Of a DNA stretch of 64,000 bases, positions 59,689 to 64,000 are shown one piece after another. Origin of the DNA: Metallyticus violacea (Eukaryota; Arthropoda; Insecta; Mantodea; Metallyticidae); assembly GCA_030762175.1 (NCBI GenBank), contig CM060846.1, forward strand, positions 234,051,512 to 234,115,511. The letters run 5' to 3'. The position numbers were made by a program, and so were the translations under genes. Position 1 is the stretch's first letter. Every line of letters starts with the position of its first letter. The notes under the pieces are model-generated. The model had not been told where the DNA came from. It ran no database searches and was given only the letters and a program-made list of their open reading frames with translations.

Positions 59689-60289
59689 AGAAAACTGTCC
59701 AACTACAATTCACTTTCTAAACTGCTTTCTAAACTAAGCTCATCGGAAAGCAGAAAATTGTAAGCTTGTTCATATTCTAAAGTTCAACTATTCTGCAGCT
59801 GTTATACTAAAGACTTTAATTACGTTCACTACTACAATATCCAATACAGTTTGCATTATAATATGCAGTCTATCAACCCCATAATGTAATTAAATCACTT
59901 TTCCAAAATTTTAAATGCAGCTTCACACGAAGAGATTCATAATTCAGCGGTTGTTCTCTAAAATGAATATGAGAAAGATATATCTGGAATTTTCAGACCA
60001 AGTGATCTATTTCAGAATCATTTTGAAAGAAGAAATCGCTTCACCAACCTCCGTAGTTGATTTATGGAATTTAGATGCTTTTTCAAATCAACAGCGTGTT
60101 CTCTTTCGTCCCAATATTTTTTGTGAGAGTGTTTTAACAACACATAGGCATAACGTAGGGTTTTGAGTGACTGGTATCTGGAAGACCAACATAGTGGGCA
60201 GAGTTTCTGTAAGTGAAGATGACATAACCCCCCCCCCCTTCTTAATACTCTAATGGATGAAAGGTTACAATATATCTTGCCAATTCGTC
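59689..60289. other. No gene recognised; 92-codon minus frame
   Basis: A minus frame of 92 codons (60018-60296) directly continues, in position, the LINE remnant at 60290-60640. It does not read like reverse transcriptase, so I leave it unassigned. A C-run is at about 60227-60238. Confidence 0.4.
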
Positions 60290-60640
60290 CAGCCAATATG
60301 GAAATCGTTAGCGTACATAAAATATCCGCACATTGAATTGCTTTAGTTACGTTATTAATATAAATAAAAAGATTAACGGTTCTAGCACTAATCCTGAAGA
60401 AATTCCAGTTTCATGATTTATTAATCAGAAGAAAGGTCACCCACCAAGATACATTGCTCACGTCCATGAAGACAATAGCTCCGAAAAAATAAGATTTCCT
60501 AATTTGTCTTGGTCTACCGTGTCGAACGCATTTCTTTAATTCTGTGAATGCAAATAAAATCCATTTTCATAGACTTCGGATATATCCTTCACTGTTAAAA
60601 GTGCCTTAGTCATGCTATACCATTCTGAAATCTTATTAAA
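60290..60640 (-). mobile_element. LINE reverse transcriptase remnant
   Basis: On the minus strand from 60640 down: GMTKALLTVKDIS, YENGFYLHSQN, NAFDTVDQDKL (RT motif A region), then a poorly conserved linker. GISSGLVLEPLIFLFI follows (the PQG...LGPxLF motif, about 60405-60360), then YINNVTKAIQCADI. After a frameshift comes YANDF (about 60315), the catalytic YADD box with Asp changed to Asn. Stops and frameshifts are present. It is of jockey/CR1 type and different from the copy at 55-56 kb. Confidence 0.8.
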
Positions 60641-61204
60641 ATCGTCACGTACGTGTAATGTCTTAGGTGTGTCACCAATTATGTGTGAATAGTGTGTTCA
60701 AGAGATTTTGACTTATCTTGTATGACGATGTTTGACCTGAAAGCTTTAGGACAAGAAAAGAAAGCAGCTAGGTAGCTATTGTGGTTTTAGGCTAGCAAAT
60801 TTATATTGAAATCCCTATTATTACAACATGCTCATAAATTGTGATTACGTTCTAAAATTATACTTAGATGTCAATTTATGGAGGTTGATAAACCACACAT
60901 ATATGGCGTTTTTAAATTCTTTTTTTTTTTTTTTAATTCTTACAATAGCGTTTCAGGCTTCGCAGAATATTCTCCATATGTATTTCAGTAACTAATTCTT
61001 ACCCGCCATGTGCTCTTTTGTTCAAACGATTAGATGAACTACATACTAGCTTCACTATTGTATGTATACGTGTCTATTAAGTTAGATCTTATGTTATGAA
61101 AATGACCCAGCAGAGTATCAACTATTTACTAATTATGCTGCACTTATACTCAATAGGCCTTCAGGCGTTAATCAGCCTAAGAATATTCGAAAGTCAGGAA
61201 TATC
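60641..61204. other. No gene recognised
   Basis: AT-rich with a T-tract at about 60919-60935. The first 80 bp may still belong to the LINE remnant. Confidence 0.45.
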
Positions 61205-61540
61205 TATTTGCAGAGACCATATCCGTCAGAACGAGTCTGCTAATCCGTAGGTACTAGGTTTGATTTCCGGCACTGCAAAAGAAAAAAAAAACTTTGTAAC
61301 GGGGTTCACTCAGCCCATAAAAATTAGTTTTAGGGGCTACCTAATCCAATAGCGCAAATCCGATCTGAAAAACTGAGGTAAAGGCTATGTAAGGTGCCGT
61401 TTTGCTGGTCACCTGGCTGCAATCGGCTCCGCTGGTCGTGGCTCTTCGGATCCACCGTGTCCTGTGTTGCTACTTTTAAAGTAGAACTAAGCAATTATAA
61501 TTAAATCAGAAAGAATAAATAAATTAATTAATTAATAAAA
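61205..61540 (+). repeat. SINE-D copy, diverged
   Basis: A degenerate tRNA-like head with B-box-like 'ggtttgatttccgg' is followed by 'aacggggttcactcagcc', 'tttaggggctacctaatcc' and 'atctgaaaaactgaggt'. The end is an 'aaataaattaattaatt' tail. It is related to the copy at 58441 through the 'aacgggRtYYAYYCAGCC' block. Confidence 0.65.
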
Positions 61541-62490
61541 TAGCTCATATCAGATTAAAATTCCAAATGTAATGTTTCGTGAAAAATGTTATTTCTATTA
61601 TGTGTATTTTGGATTATTCGTTCTACAAAATTATTGAACAACATCAATATTAACGAACTTGAAGGTTGAAATTGGCATGTGAAGAAAGAGAATGGTTTGC
61701 GAATAAAGTCGGCAAAAATTAACTGAAATAGAGCTTCAGCATTTTAATCCCAATATGTGCATATAAGAATTGCCGTTCGATCTTGCAAATGGAAGTGTCC
61801 AATTGTTCATTGATGTTAAATATGAATATATAATTTAAGCCTCTGTAATATTTCGTATCAGTGTAATTTCTCTTTATATTCTTTTGGTTGTTTCAATATA
61901 AATACCACGAAATTTGATGGCTACAAAGAAAGTTGATGTGAGAGAGTTCTTAGAATAGTGTTGAAACAGTCTTCCTTGAAATATCTAATAGTAGCAACTA
62001 GCAAAAATCTTAGGCCTTTAAGAATTATTTTACTTGGTTAAAGAAAAATATTGCTCAAGAACGTTCGAAAAACATCATATTGAGGCACTATATTAAAATC
62101 AACTTAGAACATATCTAAATACCGTTCCTCCCTATTTTACACGGTTTCAGCTGATTATCATTACGAATAACAAAAGAACATCTCAAGCAAATTGTGCAAA
62201 ATAATGCTGCTTCACTTTTAAAAAACCTCTGCTTTCAAGCAAATAGATTATATTCCATTTCATTAAAATACTCCGCTATTAGCTAAATTAGGCGGACATA
62301 TAAGACAATGCAGAAAGAGGCGATTAGAAGGGATGTGGGTAAAAATATTATATTTACAACTGTGATCGCTGCTCTGAATCCTTTTTAACGCAAAAAGTCA
62401 TAGAGATATGCAGGTGTTCTGCTTAAAGGTATAAATAAATAATTGCTAACCGTTTAAAAATAAAAGAAGATATCACTAGGGTTTGCACCT
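61541..62490. other. No gene recognised
   Basis: AT-rich target region of the LINE insertion that follows. No open frame or matched repeat. Confidence 0.5.
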
Positions 62491-62505
62491 TACACGATAC
62501 ACAAA
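62491..62505. repeat. 15-bp target-site duplication, left copy
   Basis: TACACGATACACAAA, repeated exactly at 63373-63387. It delimits a retroposon insertion. Confidence 0.92.
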
Positions 62506-63372
62506 AGAGTGTGTGCAGTATCCAAGGATATAAAATAGAGATAACAGATCGGTGGAAGAAGTGAGACATGGAGGGAGGATGTATGGGAAGCAAAATGGGA
62601 TAAATTACAGAAAGAAGGTACAGCAGGCAGAATGTTGACTGATATAGGGACTAGGAGAAATAAAATGACAGGGGAATATTCAGGAAAAGTAAGGGAGAAA
62701 TGGATTAGAATATTTAAGAAGGATAAGAGAATTGGGGTATCATTGATAAAATGGAGCTAACAAGGGAAATACAAGAAGTGGGGGATTTCATTACACAGAT
62801 AACTTGGAGGTTGTGTGTAATGGGGCCTCGTATTCATGGATGATAGATTTATTAATAGTACAGTGTATGCAGGGTTTTAAGTATTTCAGTTAATATTATT
62901 TTTGAAACAGTTAATTTTTTTAAGATAAGTGATTTGTTTGTTTAGGTGCAATTCAGTAACTTAGAAATATGGGCATTGTTAGTGTAGAAATTGCAGTTAA
63001 TTTGTTAGAATAATGGTTTGTGTATAAATTATTTATAGTGTTGTTTTTTATTGATTGGACCAGTCTGGCAACCTGGATATTCCAGTAGGTAGCTGCTGAT
63101 GAACCGGGGACTAGGGGGCTGAGCTAATCAAATTGGAATATTTGGATTGAAGTATTAAAAATGAAAAATGTTATAACATATTCATAATGCTATAAAGTTG
63201 TTACTAATTAGATATTTGTTTATTAAATTTTGATTGGCATTAGTGCCTTCTGGAATTTCCAAGGCACTAATTTTATTTGTTATATTTTACTTTTAAATTG
63301 GTATTTTTGGTGTTCATTTTATTATAAATATTAAGTATGTTAAAGCAAGAAAAATAAATTCAAATTCAAAAA
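62506..63372 (+). mobile_element. 5'-truncated non-LTR retrotransposon, young insertion
   Basis: The insertion is 867 bp, bounded by a perfect 15-bp target duplication. The 5' part has a 71-codon open frame to a TAA at 62758 (62545-62757). It begins QIGGRSETWREDVWEAKW and continues LQKEGTAGRMLTDIG and SGKVREKWIRIF, which looks like the extreme C-terminus of a LINE ORF2. A long 3' untranslated region follows (62761-63340), ending 'gcaagaaaaataaattc' and an A-rich end 'aaattcaaaaa'. The clade is not determined. The perfect duplication implies it is among the youngest insertions in the window. Confidence 0.85.
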
Positions 63373-63387
63373 TACACGATACACAAA
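63373..63387. repeat. 15-bp target-site duplication, right copy
   Basis: TACACGATACACAAA, identical to 62491-62505. Confidence 0.92.
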
Positions 63388-63902
63388 CTCTGCAAGTTTA
63401 TACAACAATGGTGTGAAGGACGTGTGCTCGCGTGCTCATGAGAGTCTTCATTGATGATTAATACAAGACAAACCTGTGCTACCTGTCCAATAGAGCAAAA
63501 GGCTCTCGCTAGGATCAAATGAGGCGAAGTCAACTACTAGAAATCTTCTGTTTGCTGACTTATTGCAGAATTCGACCCTGCCACCAGCGCGTTATATTTG
63601 TAAGTGTGCACTAATTTAAGAACGAGCTTTACCAACACATTACTTTAAGTGCACTTATTCATTTACTTACTTAAATACATTTCCAAGGGCATCACTTTCT
63701 CATATAGCTTTGCCGGTCCAATATTAAAATTATTATCGAAGTTAAACAACTTTAAATATTGAGCTCAAACTCTTAAGTTATATCTCCCAGTTTTCTTTCA
63801 GGAAGTTTGATGAATCGCATTCAGGCCCTCATCTTCATGCTATCTACAGAGTGTAATAAAAAGTGCTTCAAAGCTATAGGCCATATTCCTCTCATGTAAA
63901 GT
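63388..63902. other. No gene recognised
   Basis: No open frame, repeat or RNA gene seen between the LINE insertion and the SINE at the window edge. Confidence 0.5.
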
Positions 63903-64000
63903 TTTTTTTTTTTTTTTTTTTGATTTGGCTTATTTACGGACACTCTTTAACATCACAGGTCATCAGCGTCCCATTCAAATCAGGGCGTGAAACGGCCGAC
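63903..64000 (-). repeat. SINE-A copy, cut by the window end
   Basis: A T-tract (63903-63921) is the A-rich tail of a minus-strand SINE-A. It is followed by 'gatttggcttatttacgg', 'cactctttaacatcacagg' and 'gggcgtgaaacggccgac'. The head lies beyond the window. Confidence 0.9.

Noticed and set aside
60018..60296. 92-codon minus frame as continuation of the LINE ORF2
   Set aside because: It lies in the right place, but its sequence does not follow the post-YADD pattern of LINE reverse transcriptases.

Overview
ORGANISM. The window looks like AT-rich nuclear DNA of an arthropod, most likely an insect with a large, repeat-rich genome. The evidence is the mix of decayed mariner, DUF4817-type Tc1/mariner, piggyBac and PIF/Harbinger transposases, an R2-type endonuclease fragment and several tRNA-headed SINE families in one 64-kb stretch. 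A polyneopteran insect (orthopteran, phasmid or cockroach relative) is my guess from SINE style and repeat load; I cannot name the species. I found no bacterial operon, no CRISPR array, no intact tRNA or rRNA gene and no recognisable intact host gene. The window is probably intergenic or deep intronic. The open frames seen are short; nearly all are chance frames or lie inside repeats. LAYOUT. 1-8.3 kb: SINE copies, a DUF4817-type transposase remnant (4917-5430) and a complete but dead piggyBac element (6066-8340) with TTAA target duplication and short inverted ends. 8.3-23 kb: AT-rich DNA with many tRNA-headed SINEs, a SINE-C copy split by a LINE tail (12.1-12.7 kb), a TA microsatellite and a 145-bp tandem duplication. 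23.4-25.6 kb: a mariner transposase remnant split by a 1276-bp PIF/Harbinger element whose ends, TAA duplication and coding remnant can all be read. 26-48 kb: more SINEs, an R2-like restriction-like-endonuclease LINE fragment (35.3-35.8 kb), a recent 106-bp tandem duplication (39.2 kb) and another DUF4817 remnant (45.2-45.7 kb). 48.6-56.8 kb: a GC-richer, gag-like LINE ORF1 remnant (minus strand), a second mariner (minus), a LINE reverse transcriptase (minus) split by a SINE-B, and a third mariner. 58.4-64 kb: two SINE-D copies, another DDE transposase remnant, another LINE reverse transcriptase remnant, and a young 5'-truncated LINE insertion with a perfect 15-bp target duplication (62491-63387). 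HOW IT FITS TOGETHER. The nesting gives relative ages: mariner before Harbinger; LINE reverse transcriptase before SINE-B; SINE-C before the LINE tail. The autonomous elements seen here are broken by stops, frameshifts, deletions or lost catalytic residues. SINE family names A to D are local labels. Nothing in the window amounts to a new biochemical system; the readable content is transposon archaeology.
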